Positions 1 to 12,211 of a stretch of DNA of 64,000 nt are shown piece after piece (the first letter of the stretch is position 1; each line of letters opens with the position of its first letter). The position numbers were made by a program, and so were the translations under genes. Source of the stretch: Coix lacryma-jobi var. lacryma-jobi (lineage: Eukaryota; Streptophyta; Magnoliopsida; Poales; Poaceae); assembly GCA_009763385.1 (NCBI GenBank), contig CM019827.1, forward strand, positions 112,123,204 to 112,187,203, written 5' to 3'. Below the pieces are notes generated by a model. The model worked only from the letters and a program-made list of their open reading frames with translations. It ran no database searches and had not been told where the DNA came from.

Positions 1-75
1 CACGTTAAGTATTGAGATCATCTCAGATACGGTGCCTTAGAATAAACAGACTCTATACTATCTCTAGTTCTAACA
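1..75 (-). repeat. Element E 3' LTR, start only
   Basis: On the minus strand this begins TGTTAGAACTAGAG at position 75 and leaves the window at position 1. It matches 46946-47020 with a single g/a difference. Only about 75 of roughly 200 bases are present. Confidence 0.93.
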
Positions 76-84
76 CCCCTCCTC
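76..84 (-). other. Element E polypurine tract
   Basis: On the minus strand, GAGGAGGGG lies directly before the 3' LTR. This is the expected position and composition for the plus-strand primer of reverse transcription. Confidence 0.8.
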
Positions 85-86
85 AA

Positions 87-3000
87 TCACAACATAGCTA
101 AGTTGAGATTGCTCTTGAAATCTTCGAGCTTACGCGCTGAAAGAGGTTTAGTAAAACCATCTGCTATTTGATCTTCTGTTGATATAAGGCGAATATCAAG
201 AAGTTTTTGAGCAACCCTTTCTCGAACAAAATGAAAATCCACTTCTATATGTTTGGTTCTGGCATGAAACACCGGATTAGCAGAAACATATGTAGCACCA
301 ATATTATCACACCATAAACGCGCAGTAAGAGGACTCGAAATCCCCAATTCAGTGAGAAGTGTTGGTACCCACATAACTTCTACAATAGCATTAGCCATAG
401 ATTTATATTCAGCTTCAGTGCTAGATCTGGAAACTGTAGGTTGTTTCTTTGTGCACCAGGATATCAAATTGTGGCCAAGAAACACTGCAAAACCTCCTGT
501 GGATTTTCAATCATCAGAGCACCCTGCCCAATCTGCATCAGAGAATGCACTAACAAGCATAGACACAGACTTCGTGAATGTGATCCCAGTACTGATGATA
601 GTGTACTTCAAATATCTCAACACACGCTTTAGAGCTGTCCAGTGAATAGTAGTAGGAGCATGTAAATATTGACACACCTTATTCACCGCATAAGAAATAT
701 CAGGACGTGTCAATGTTAAATATTGCAGGTCGCCTACAATACTTCTATACTTTGTAGCATCTTCAGATCTCAATAAATCACCAACATGTGCAGACAATTT
801 CTCAGAAGAAGACATAGGAGTATTCACCGGTTTGCAATTAATCATGCCGACTCTTTTAAGTAAATCAGAAGCATACTTCTCTTGAGACAATAAAATCCCA
901 TTATTTATTTTCTTAACCTCTATACCGAGAAAGTAATGAAGGTTGCCCAAATCCTTCAAAGCAAATTCTGAATTCAGATCCTTGAGCAGAGCCGAGGTAG
1001 CATGAGGAGATGAACTAGCAACAACTATGTCATCCACATATATAAGCAAAAAAATAGTAACACCTCTTTTGTTGTAATAAAACAATGAAACATCTGCTTT
1101 GGAAGGCTTAAAACCAAGTTGTTGTAGCTTCGTGCTAAGACGAGAATACCAAGCTCTAGGCGCCTGTTTCAATCCATATAAGGCCTTATCCAACTTACAA
1201 ACAAAAGAAGGTGTAGTTGTATTTTGATACCCAGGTGGTTGTCGCATAAACACTTCCTTCTCTAGAACACCATGAAGAAACGCGTTCTGAACATCCAACT
1301 GACGAAGAGTCCAACCTCAAAAAACAGCAATAGACAAGACTAATCGAATAGTTGCAGCTTTAACAACCGGACTAAAAGTATCTTCATAATCAATGTCATA
1401 TCGTTGTTTAAAACCTTTAGCTACTAAACAAGCTTTATATTTGTCAATGCTACCATCAGCCTTTCTCTTAATCTTATAAACCCATTTACAATCAATAATA
1501 TTGCTGCCAGGCTTTGGAGGTACTAAATGCCAAGTTTTATTTTTTAAGAGTGCCATATATTCAGCATCCATAGCAAGTTTCCAGTTGGAATCATTTAAAG
1601 CCTCATCTAAGCTATTTGGTTCACCAGCCATGGAAAGAAAACTATAACAAACAGTACCATCCGTATACCTTTTTGGCTTGTGAATCCCTTGCTGAAGTCG
1701 AGTAACCGGTGACTTTGTGTTGATGCTGAAGAAGCACCAGGCATAGCTGCACCAGATCCAGGAGCATGAGCCAAAATAGATTCGCCTTGAACACCATCAG
1801 TACCTGATATCTCCAGCGTGCCATGTGAATCTACAACTGAGAACGTCCCAGTGCTGGGCAGGTGGTGCACCACTTGTGGCACTTCCGTAGTTGATTGCTG
1901 CACAATAACAGAATCCGGAGGTGGTAGGCTGCTGTCCAGCTCATCATCCATACCTATGCCCTGCACAAAATCTTCTACCACAGCATTATCTGAAGACAAA
2001 GCATCTTGTACAGAACTAGCAGAACTATGATCAGTATTAGTATGAACTGTAGTACCCATAGGTAGAGACGAACAAGGATTCAACAAATGGTGAGGAAGCA
2101 AAGATATTTTAGCCTGTAAATGAGCTCCAGCATTGGAGTGAAGTTCAGTAAAAGGAAAAACTTGTTCGTCGAAAACAACATCTCTTGAGATATAAATGCG
2201 TCCGGTGTTAACATCTAAGCACTTGAAGCCTTTATGGAGGTGACTATATCCAAGGAAAGCACACCGTTTGGAGCAAAATTCAAGCTTGTGATCATTAAAA
2301 GGGCGAAGGTGTGGCCAGCATGCACATCCGAAAACACGAAGCATAGAGTAATTTGGACTTTCTTTAAAGAGACGCTCTAAAGGAGTATCAAAATTGATGA
2401 CTTTGCTAGGTGTCCTATTTATCAAATATGTAGCTGAAAGAAACGCCTCATCCCAAAATTTTAGAGGCATAGAGGCATGAGATAACAAGGACAAGCCAAC
2501 CTCGACAATGTGACGATGTTTACGTTTAGCGACACCGTTTTGTTGATGTGCATGTGGGCAAGAAACAAGATGTGATATTCCAATTTTCTGGAAAAAGGAA
2601 TTAAGTCGTTCATACTCGCCGCCCCAATCAGTTTGAACAGCGATGATCTTTCGATCAAAACGACGCTCAACAAGATTTTGGAAATCATGAAATTTGTGAA
2701 ACACCTCCGACTTGTGCTTGAGAAGATAGATCCATGTGAATTTACTAAAATCATCAATAAAACTCACATAATATTTATATCTTCCAAAAGAGTCGGGAGC
2801 AGGCCCCCATACATCAGAGAAGACCAACTCTAAAGGAGACTGAGACACACTTGACGACTTAGGATATGGTAACTGATGACTCTTAGCCTGCTGGCAGGCA
2901 TCACACACAAGACCTTTAGCAACCTCACTAGAATAAGGAAGTTTATTTTGACTAATAACACGCTGAACAATAGGAAAAGCAGGATGTCCTAGCCTACTAT

Positions 3001-3626
3001 GCCATCTATCTGTGGATGGTTTTGTAGTACTGAAGGCCATCTTCTTGGATCGACATGGAATAGAAGGCAATGGGTAGAGACCTCCCTTGCATTGGCCTTC
3101 AAGTAGAGTTTCCTTCGTGGCCTGGTCCTTAACAAAAAAGAAATTTGGATGAAATTCAAGGAAGGCGTGATTATCAGAGGCAAGGCGATGGACAGAGACT
3201 AGATTTTTTTTTATTTGGGTACATGAAGAACATTGTTAAGATGCAATCTACGACTAGGGGTACGTACAGAAGCATGTCCAATATGATCAATGTCCATACC
3301 TGCACCATTGGCCGTCTTGATCTGGTCGTTGCCGTTATAATTGTCATGGATGACCAATCTATCGAGCTCACTTGTAATATGATCGGTGGCGCCGGTGTCG
3401 GTGTACCAGTTGGTGTCAACACCGTAGTCGTTCATCGCAGCCGAAGCATGGCGCTGATCCGGTACATAGTCAGCATCGTAGCGATTCGAACAGTCAGTTG
3501 CCAGATGTCCTTCCTTGAAGCATACTTGGCACCTTGCATTCACCCGACGTGAGCGGCCATTATTATTGCCGTTATTGTAGCCACCGTTGTTGAAGTTATT
3601 GCCATAACTAGAATTGTTGTTGTTTC
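87..3626 (-). pseudogene. Element E gag C-terminus and pol (protease, integrase, RT, RNase H), broken
   Basis: Read from 3626 down: an Asn/Gly-rich Gag tail; a CCHC knuckle (CQVCFKEGHLATDC); the protease motif WYTDTGATDHIT; the integrase HHCC region with CDACQQAK; the integrase core with VQTDWGGEY; reverse transcriptase with YVDDIVVASSS; and RNase H ending near ADGFTKPLS. The copy is dead. A homopolymer indel near 3207-3216 shifts the frame after the protease, and a second shift lies near 1690-1720 between integrase and reverse transcriptase. In-frame TGA codons interrupt the frame at 1317-1319 and at about 507-509. The integrase glutamate expected in QQNGVAERK is lysine here (QQNGVAKRK). Element A interrupts this reading frame at 3626, and the Gag frame resumes in phase at 10305. 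Confidence 0.9.
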
Positions 3627-4065
3627 TGTTGGCCCAACGGCCTAACAGGCCTCTCATCTGTGCCCTGATCGGGGGCGCCCAACCCTGTGGTTGGTGGGCC
3701 CCCGTCGCCTAGCGCTATAAAGGAAAGGTGGGGGCCAGGGCACGGGACACGAGATTCACCGGCCGCCATTTCCCCACCGACATCCAAACCCTAATCCGAT
3801 CTAGGGAGCGCTGCCAGCGGCGGGAAGCCTCCACCGACGCCCTCTCCGCCGCCAGATGTCGTCGACCCCGACCAACAACGTTGCCGGCGCCCAGGAGACG
3901 ACGGCGAACGCCATGGCTGGCTCGAGCTCTACTGCGACTCTGATGGACTCACTCGGTCTGCTATCTCCCTCTCTATCTCTCTATTCTAGTAGATCATCCT
4001 AGGATCTGCATTGTACTCCTCTGTTCCCCTCTAAATCCGACTGCTAGTGATCTTGTGTTCTATCA
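3627..4065 (+). repeat. Element A 5' LTR
   Basis: The LTR begins TGTTGGCCC and ends TTCTATCA. It contains a TATA-like ctataaagg near 3715. Compared with the 3' LTR it lacks 22 bp immediately after the terminal TGTTGG; the deletion lies between two short similar stretches (tgttgg and tgttagg). Confidence 0.92.
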
Positions 4066-4066
4066 T

Positions 4067-4080
4067 TGGTATCTTGTAAG
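4067..4080 (+). other. Element A primer-binding site (degenerate)
   Basis: TGGTATCTTGTAAG follows the LTR. The first seven bases match the initiator methionine tRNA complement TGGTATCAGAGC and the rest is diverged. GTAAGC here also resembles a 5' splice donor. Confidence 0.6.
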
Positions 4081-5379
4081 CCAGTCTAGATCAGTGGATC
4101 TAGACGGGGAAAATGAAATGAACAAAGAATCTGCCGATTTGGTTCGGATTTTGAAAAGCACCGTGAAGGAATTGACCGATCCAATACGGATCGGGAAGAA
4201 CACGAGAACGAATAGAAATGAAAACACCGATCCAGATCGGGAAAGAACGTTGAACTCGAACCCTAACCCTAACTGAAGATCACGCTCATGAACAAGAATG
4301 AACCGGCCGGGTGAGGGACCTACCTCCATCCTACTCGCCGGAGTTGAACCTCTTGGCAGCGTGACCTTGCCCACGCGCTGGCCCTGTTTTGAATCGGTGC
4401 CAACAGGGAGCCGCTCGGCGGCGGCGCGCTCACCCACTGGGGAACGCGCTCGCCGACGAGTGGGCCCCTATCGGTGCCTCCCTCAGCGTGCTCGTCGCCG
4501 GAGCATCGCCGCCGTCGCGGCTGTTGCTACCGCGTGTGCTGCGCTCGGAGGCAGTGGAGAAGAACGGCGGCCGGGAGGAGGAAAGAATGACCTAGGGTTT
4601 CAGGGTGATGTCTGCGGGTGGGGGTTTTGTTCCTCCGAGAATCACTCGTTGCCGTCGGATCGAATCGGATGAAAATCAACGGCCGCGATCGACCGGGCCG
4701 ATTTTGGCCCAGGAGGGCATGCGCGGGTGAGCACTCTCCCGGCCCAGGCCCAGGTTGTGGCCTGGGCACGGGGGCAAGGCTCCGCGGTGCGACAAAGGCT
4801 GCCGTGGGCCAGGCCGCGTGAGTGCGCTGGCGGGCCGAAACGGCCTTCGGGCCATTTTCGCGACCAGCACAGAGAAATGAACGCATTTCGTTTTAATTTT
4901 CCAGAAACTGTTTGAATACAAATTTGAATGAATTTAGTGAAATTTGAACCAAATTTTCTGTGTAAATTTTATCCAACGATAACTTTTCGCAGAAAACAAA
5001 AAAATGTGATTCATGCTTCTGGAAAATAATTATGAAATGAATTTAAAATGTTTCCGCTGCGAATTATGACTTTATTGTTTTCATTATTAAATTCGAACCA
5101 ACGAGAGAGTTTAATTATGAAAAATGAATATTTCTGATTTTTGAGATTATTATGATGTTGTTATTTTCTGACCAACGTTGTTAATAACAATATTATAATA
5201 TTTTGTTCATGTGAAATTATACATTAATTCTACTTCTGCCCAACTGTGATGTTGAATTTTTGTATAAATGAATATTGTATGTTTTAATTTTGACCAACGT
5301 TGAGATAAGGCATGCAATTTTCATATGTAAATGTTCTTATTTTTCTTTGAAATGGTTTCAGGAGGAAAGACTGTGTTGA
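4081..5379 (+). other. Element A untranslated leader
   Basis: No protein is supported here. The first part (about 4280-4860) is GC-rich and the second (about 4860-5360) is AT-rich with several copies of a gaccaacg motif. It ends with pyrimidine-rich sequence and tttcag (ending 5361), 18 nt before the gag ATG, so a leader intron from about 4076 to 5361 is possible. Short open frames in the GC-rich part look like composition artefacts. Confidence 0.6.
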
Positions 5380-6129
5380 ATGTCAACAAACATCCCGCAG
5401 CTCAATGGGACCAACTATCGGGTCTGGCGGGAGAAATATGAACTAGAACTTGCGCTTGGAGAGATTGATATGGCAATAACCACACTGTGTCCTATTGCAC
5501 CACAGGACCCGGCGAGGGGAGCCGATGAAACTGATGCTGATTTCCTTGCTCGGCAAAGAAATCATGCTGAAATCAGAATGAAATATGATCTTGAACACAG
5601 GCGATGGACACTCTCCAATCGCAAGTGCTTGATGGTGGCTAAGGCCACGATTGAAGAACCCATAAGGGGGTCGATCCCAGAATGTACCACTGCCATTGAA
5701 TACCTGGAAAGGGTTAAGAATCAGTTTACTGGGTCTGCAAAGGCCACAGCAAGCACATTGATCAAGGAATTGGTCACTATGAAATACAATGGTGGTGGTA
5801 TTTGGGATCATATTGTGAAAATGAGCTCCATTCAGGCTAAGTTGACGCCAATGGATGTGGTGGTCAATGACCAATTCCTACTCCATTTGGTTTTCCACTC
5901 TTTACCGAGGGAATATGAAACATTTACTGTGAACTACAATATGCAGCCTGACAAATGGGATATTGAAAAGCTCATTGCCATGTGCGTTCAGGAGGAAGAG
6001 CGGGTCAAGTTCTCATATGGTGACTCTGCTTACTATGTGAAGGACAATAAGAAAAGAAACTTTCGAAATAAGAACTTCAGACCACAGGGCAAGTCCCAGT
6101 GGGAGAAAGGCTCTACCTCCAAGGCGTAG
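5380..6129 (+). pseudogene. Element A Gag, cut off by an in-frame stop
   Basis: This frame of about 249 codons starts at an ATG just after the leader and begins MSTNIPQLNGTNYRVW, the usual opening of a Copia UBN2-type Gag. The conserved capsid-like region runs through roughly residues 60-210. The frame ends at a TAG at 6127-6129, but the same frame reopens straight after it and reaches the CCHC knuckle CKYCFKRGHYKKDC near 6220-6262. Gag and Pol were therefore originally one polyprotein. Gag would package the element RNA in cytoplasmic particles; this copy would make a Gag without its nucleocapsid knuckle. Confidence 0.85.
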
Positions 6130-9100
6130 GAAAAGGCCCCTCAGGTTCCTCAAGACCCTCAGAACCCTGAAAACCAGAATCAGAACCAGCAGGACAACCC
6201 TTATGGCAATGCTGAGAAAGATCAGTGCAAGTATTGCTTCAAAAGGGGGCACTACAAGAAAGATTGTCCTGACTTCATGAAATGGTTGATGAAGAAGGGT
6301 GAGGATTTGATTACATTTGTTGATGAATCTCTGTTTTTATGTTATTCAAAAACCACTTGGTGGATTGATTCTGGAGCAACTGTTCATGTTGTGAATTCCT
6401 TACAGGGCTTAAGTGGGAGGACCACTCTGCAAAGAGGAGAAAGAACAATTAAAGTAGCAAATGGAGTACAAGCCGATGTTGAAGCTATGGGAAATTTTTC
6501 CCTAACATTGAAGAACGGCTTTTCTCTTATTCTTTATGATGTACTTTATGTTCCCTCTTTGCGTCGAAACTTAATAAGTGTATCAAAACTCGATGATGAT
6601 GGATTTGAATGCCATTTTGGAAATGGCAGATGCGAGATATTTTTTAATAATAAAAGTATTGTTCTTGCCTTCTGACAAGACAAGCCTTATTTATTATCTC
6701 TCGCTGAAAATTTGAATCATGTATGTGATGGGGATGTGAATCATGTATGTAATTTGAATGTGAATGACTCCCAATCTACGAATAAGAAGCGGAAGAGAAT
6801 CGATTGCAACTCTTTGAAATTGTGGCACTGTCACCTAGGTCACATTTCGAGGGGGAGAATAGAACGTTTGGTCAATGAATCAATTCTTCCGCATTTAGAA
6901 TTTTCAGAATTAGAACAATGCATTGATTGCATTAAAGGAAAATATGTTAAGAAAATTAAGAAAGATGCCAAATGAAGCACGGGAATCCTGGAAATAATTC
7001 ACACGGACATTTGTGGTCCGTTCACTGTGAAAAATGTGGATGGTTATGATTCTTTTATAACATTCACGGATGATTATTCCTGTTATGGCTACATTTATCC
7101 AATTAAAGAAAGATCGAAAGCATTGGATAAATTTAGAATATTTAAAGCTGAAGTTGAAAATCAGCATAATTTGAAGATCAAAGTAGTACGATCAGACCGT
7201 GGTGGAGAGTACTATGGGTGACATACCCCGTATGGCCAAATTCTTGGACCTTTTGCAAGGTTTCTACAGGAAAATGGCATAGTTGCTCAGTATTCCACAC
7301 CAGGGGAACCTCAGCAGAATGGAGTAGCTAAAAGAAGAAACCGTACCTTAATGGATATGGTAAGAAGCATGATAAGTTACTCCACGCTACCGATTAGTTT
7401 ATGGATGGAGGCACTGAAAACCGCCATACATATACTTAATCGAGTACCAAGCAAATCGGTGCCGAAAACACCGTATGAATTATGGACGGGAAGGAAGCCC
7501 TCACTTAATCACTTGCGTGTGTGGGGTTGTCCAGCTGAGGCGAAGGTTTTTAACCCAAACATTGGAAAGTTAGACTCTAAGACAGTCAGCTGCCACCTTA
7601 TTGGTTATCCAGAAAGATCGAAAGGATATCGATTTTATTGTCCTGACAGACATACGAAATTTGTTGAAACCAGGCATGTTGTATTCTTGGAGAATGACAT
7701 GATTAGGGGGAGCATGGTAGCGCGTGAAATTAACCTTCAGGAGAAGCGGGTATATGTACCCACTCCGATGGTTCAAGAACCTTTCTTTACGCTACCTGTT
7801 GTTGTTGCACCAGCAGTCCAGGACGCTGCAGTGACAACACCTGTTGCGAGTTCTCCAGTGGTAACAATAAATGAAAATGTGGAACCTGTCCAACATGATC
7901 CTATAGAACCGATTGTCACACATGAGGAAGAACAACAACAGCCCGTTGTGGAACAAGTGCCGAAAGCCCCTAGAAGGTCTCAAAGAACTAGAAGGTCAGC
8001 TATTCCAGACGATTATGAAGTTTACGAGCTGAAGAATTTCGTATGGAAGATGACCCAAGAACTTTTGAAGAAGCTATGAGAAGCGATCACTCATCCAAGT
8101 GGTTTGAAGCCATGGAAGATGAGATGAAATCAATGAGTACCAACAAAGTTTGGGAATTAGAAAACATTCCTAAAGGAGCCAAAATGGTAGGCTGTAAATG
8201 GGTCTACAAAACCAAATATGACTCCCAAGGGAAAGTTGAAAGATTTAAAGCGCGACTTGTGGCTAAAGGCTTTACGCAACGAGAAGGGATTGATTACAAT
8301 GAAACCTTTTCCCCGGTTTCATGTAAAGATTCCTTCAGAATCATCATGGCACTTGTGGCCCACTATGATTTAGAATTGCATCAGATGGATGTAAAGACAA
8401 CATTCCTGAATGGGGATTTAGAAGAAAGCGTTTACATGGCACAACCGAAAGGTTTTGTCATAAACGGGAAAGAAAATATGGGATGTCGTTTGAAAAGATC
8501 AATCTACGGATTGAAACAAGCTTCAAGGCAGTGGTACTTGAAGTTTGATAGAACGATAAAATGTTTTGGGTTTAAGGAAAATTTCGAGGACAATTATGTC
8601 TATATGAAATTCAAGAATGGGAAATACATATTCTTGATCCTATATGTGGATGATATCCTACTCGCTAGTAGTGATGTTAATCTACTAAATGAAACAAAGA
8701 AATTCTTGTCCTCGAATTTTGATATGAAAGATCTTGGTGAAGCTTCATTCGTCTTGGGAATTGAAATTCACCGAGATAGAAGAAAAGGGGTTTTGGAACT
8801 ATCGCAGAAGGCATACATTGAAAAAGTATTGAAGAAATTTAGTATGCATGCGTGCAGTCCTTCGCCTGCTCCTATAGTCAAGGGCGATAAATTTGGAGAA
8901 CATCAGTGTCCCAAGAACGAATATGAAATTGAACAAATGAAAGCGGTACCGTATGCTTCGGCAGTTGGAAGTTTGCAATATGCTCAAGTGTGTACTCGCC
9001 CGGACATTGCTTTCGTTACCGGGTTACTTGGCAGATTCCAAAAGAATCCAGGAATTGAACATTGGAAATTAGTGAAGAAAGTCTTGCGTTATTTGCAAGG

Positions 9101-9617
9101 TACGAAAGGTCTCATGTTGACATATGAAAAATCAGATTCTCTCGAGATAGAGGGATATTCAGATTCTGATTATGTGGGAGATGAAAGAAAATCCACGTCA
9201 GGATACATATTTACTCTCGCTGGAGGAGCAATATCGTGGAAAAGCTCCAAACAGACTGTGACTACATCCTCGACTATGTATGCCGAGTTTGTAGCTTGTT
9301 ATGAGGCCACAGGGCAGGTGAATTGGTTAAAGAAATTCATACCCGGATTGAAAGTGATAGAAAGAATACATGAACCACTGAGGTTGTATTGCGACAACAA
9401 CCCAGCTGTGGAATATGCTCACAACAATAGGTCAAGTGGTGCTGCCAAACACATTGACATAAAGTATTATGTTGTGAAAGATAAAGTTCGGGATCATATC
9501 ATAAATCTTGAGCACATACGAACTGAAAGGATGCTCACGGATCCGCTTACCAAAGGCCTTCCACCCAGTGTCTTTAGAGGACACTTAGCCGGCATGGGTT
9601 TAAGGGAGAGCCTATGA
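6130..9617 (+). pseudogene. Element A Pol (protease, integrase, RT, RNase H), broken
   Basis: In order: nucleocapsid knuckle near 6220; protease motif WWIDSGATVHVV near 6358; integrase HHCC region near 6820-6940; integrase core with VVRSDRGGEY near 7190; reverse transcriptase with YVDDILLASSD near 8642; RNase H with GYSDSDYVGD near 9155 and a terminal LTKGLPP. In-frame TGA codons stand at 6673-6675, 6973-6975 and 7219-7221, each where a CGA to TGA change would explain it, and a one-base shift occurs near 8040 at the integrase/RT boundary. The integrase catalytic Glu is replaced by Lys (QQNGVAKRR near 7316). From 8043 to the stop at 9617 the frame is open for 524 codons. The copy cannot be autonomous. 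Confidence 0.9.
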
Positions 9618-9843
9618 TTCCCGAACATGATGGGCCCAGAAGAAAAAATGAAGTTTCGTTTCAAAACAGAAAGGTGTGTCGTGGCTGTTAGTCCAACAGC
9701 ACTGATGGTTGTGACGATGAGACATGCTCGATGCACTCGCCTGTGACAGAATGAAACGTTTTAGAAAGATTGAAAACTTGAATTTTGAATTGTCGAATAA
9801 GAAATTGAAGAATGATTGAATGATGAGAGATCAAGGGGGAGAA
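9618..9843 (+). other. Element A 3' untranslated region and polypurine tract
   Basis: About 225 bases separate the Pol stop from the 3' LTR. The end, tcaagggggagaa (9831-9843), is a good polypurine tract directly abutting the LTR start TGTTGGAATG. Confidence 0.8.
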
Positions 9844-10304
9844 TGTTGGAATGTGATCTCCTCCTGTTAGGCCCAACGGCCTAACGGGCCTCTCATCCGC
9901 GCCCTGATCGGGGGCGCCCAACCCTGTGGTTGGTGGGCCCCCGTCGCCCAGCGCTATAAAGGAAAGGTGGGGGCCAGGGCACGGGACACGAGATTCACCG
10001 GTCGCCATTTCCCCACCGACATCCAAACCCTAATTCGATCTAGGGAGCGCTGCCAGCGGCGGGAAGCCTCCACTGACGCCCTCTCCGCCGCCAGATGTCG
10101 TCGACCCCGACCAACAACGTTGTCGGCGCCCAGGAGACGACGGCGAACGCCATGGCCGGCTCGAGCTCTACTACGACTCCGATGGACTCACTCGGTCTGC
10201 TATCTCCCTCTCTATCTCTCTATTCTAGTAGATCATCCTAGGATCTGCATTGTACTCCTCTGTTCCCCTCTAGATCCGACTGCTAGTGATCTTGCGTTCT
10301 ATCA
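9844..10304 (+). repeat. Element A 3' LTR
   Basis: The LTR is 461 bp, beginning TGTTGGAATG and ending TTCTATCA, followed by the gtttc duplication. This copy keeps the 22 bp missing from the 5' LTR and so shows the true LTR start. Confidence 0.92.
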
Positions 10305-10930
10305 GTTTCCACCATTGCCGCGTCCTCGTCCATACCCGCCGCGACCACGCGTACCACGTGTGCGTCCGCGACTAGAGCCAGCACAACGTCCTCCGCGCGA
10401 TGCCATGTTGACTGAGGATGATTGATGCGGCTGAGAGCTACCTGTCATCTCAAGGCGCTGCTCAAAGCTCAGTAATTGAGAAACCAGATCACTGAACGTG
10501 ATAGGTTCTGTGCGTGCCAGCACATTAGTAACAAGGGCATTGTAATCATAATCGAGGCCAGTAACAATGTATGAAACTAGTTCCTCTTCTCCAAGCGGCT
10601 TGCCTGCTGATGTCATGTCATCTGCTAGGCTCTTCATCTTGTTGACGTAGTCGGTGATGCTCATGGCTCCCTTCTTCGTCGTAGCAAGCGCTATACGCGT
10701 GTTCACTGACCGCGCGCGCGTTTGAGATGAGAAAATTTCTTCTATTGCAGCCCATGCTTCTGCTGCAGTCTTCTGTTCTCCAACTTGGATCAATATGTCA
10801 CGAGAGAGAGAGATGATTGAAGGTAGCTTAGCACCATTTGATCAGTTGCAACCCAACGTGCATAGTCCAGGTTTGGAGTCTTGACGATCTTGTCTTCCAT
10901 GTCTCTGAGTTCAATCTCCTTTGGTGGGGC
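10305..10930 (-). pseudogene. Element E Gag, middle segment
   Basis: On the minus strand from 10793 to 10305 the frame encodes a UBN2-type Copia Gag (KTAAEAWAAIEEIF near the start, then a Gly/Arg-rich tail). It continues in frame on the far side of element A at 3626. Upstream, at about 10801-10810, a short ag microsatellite carries a frameshift separating this part from the N-terminal Gag piece at 10811-10930 and 20785-20945. Element B splits the gene at 10930/20785. Confidence 0.88.
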
Positions 10931-11846
10931 TGAAAGGTCCTTGTTTGGTTTTGGTAATTGAGTGACAACCTAGGTGAACTAATATGTGCTTACGTGAGAT
11001 ACCCAGGAAATTAGTTCACATGTGAATGAGCAATGACGGAGCTTATTGCATATGAGACATGACATGGAGTCATGTGGCTAAGATGGTAAAGATCAAGACA
11101 AGACTTTGCTTGATGGACCGGTTGCGAAGGTGAAGGGCAAGTTGGAGGCTTTGAAGCCGTTAGTACCGAGTGTCGGGAGGCTTGAGCAAAGACTTGGCGC
11201 CGAAGAACCGAAGCAATGGTGAAGAGCAAGTGAGGTCAAGATCGATGAACCATGGAGGCCATGTGATGATATGAAGTGGATCATATCATTTGATGATAGG
11301 TTGGTGCATGTGTTGCATCAACACCGAAGGAGATGGAATGGAATGCGCAAGGCAAAGGTATAATTGTAGGGCATTTCATTTCACCGGTTATAGGTGTGTA
11401 GAGAAGTTTATGACCGGGTTTAGGTTAGATGGCCGTACTATCAAGAGGAGCAAACTTGTTTGCATATCGGTCATCTAGTGCCACTTGAGCGATCTAACAT
11501 TGCGTTGTTACTAGGATCGAGTGGCGTGGTGAGTGCAAGTGAAAATCCTTTGAAAAATGATTGTGAAAATTCTAACACACATGCACAAGGTTGTATACAC
11601 TTGGTGGTGTTGGCACATTTGCAAAGGAGAAGAAGTTGGAGAAGTTTTGGAGAAAACTTTGGTTGAAAAAGAGAAGTGATGGTTCTTGGATTGGAAAACT
11701 GTTTTGATCCTTTGTGCTTTGGATCATGAGTTCATGTGGGTTGTGTATCCCTCTAAATAAGCTTTCCAAAATGTCCAAGATCATCGAATTCCGAGTTGGG
11801 AGCTAAGAGTTATGGCCGTTCTCGTGGGAGGCTTTCTGGAGAGTGG

Positions 11847-12162
11847 CGGACTGTCTGCCATTTTAGTGGCGGACTGTCCGCGAGCCTCGGACGCTCCGAT
11901 GGGGATGCATCGGACGCTACGAGCGCACTGTTCTCGGGTTGACAGGTGAACGGCGGACTGTCCGGGCCTATAAGGGCGGACTGTCCGCCGGCTAATTTTT
12001 CGGAGAACAAGGTTGCTGGACAGAATCTGTGCAGGTCTTCGATTTTCAACGGCGGACTGTCCGGGCCCAAACGGCGGACTGTCCGGGGTGACCGTTGCAG
12101 CTCCTAACGGCTAGTTTCTTTATAAGGGCGGACTGTCCGGGGTTATAAGGGCGGACTGTCCG
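11847..12162. repeat. Palindrome array CGGACTGTCCG in element B U3 (5' LTR)
   Basis: Ten copies of an 11-bp palindrome (arms CGGAC and GTCCG around one central base), some with one or two changes, start at 11847, 11870, 11888, 11911, 11954, 11977, 12053, 12075, 12129 and 12152. They form five pairs whose members start 22-23 bp apart. The array ends about 50 bp upstream of the TATA box, where enhancer elements would sit. Confidence 0.9.
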
Positions 12163-12211
12163 CAGTTCAAATTTCAGCACGATTCCAAACGGCTAGTTTG
12201 AGCCCTCCCTC

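Larger units (their letters stand above)
3627..10304 (+). mobile_element. Element A: Copia retrotransposon inserted in the gag of E
   Basis: This 6.68-kb element sits between perfect 5-bp target duplications, gtttc at 3622-3626 and 10305-10309. Its two LTRs differ at about 13 of 440 positions by eye, plus one 22-bp deletion, so it is the most diverged of the four inserted elements. Order: LTR, primer-binding site, leader of about 1.3 kb, gag, protease, integrase, reverse transcriptase, RNase H, polypurine tract, LTR. Removing it with one duplication joins the two halves of E's Gag in frame, which confirms the boundaries. Confidence 0.96.

Noticed and set aside
3728..4886. Open frames in the 5' LTR and leader of element A
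   Set aside because: Compositional; the LTR frame is repeated in the 3' LTR and the leader frames overlap on opposite strands.
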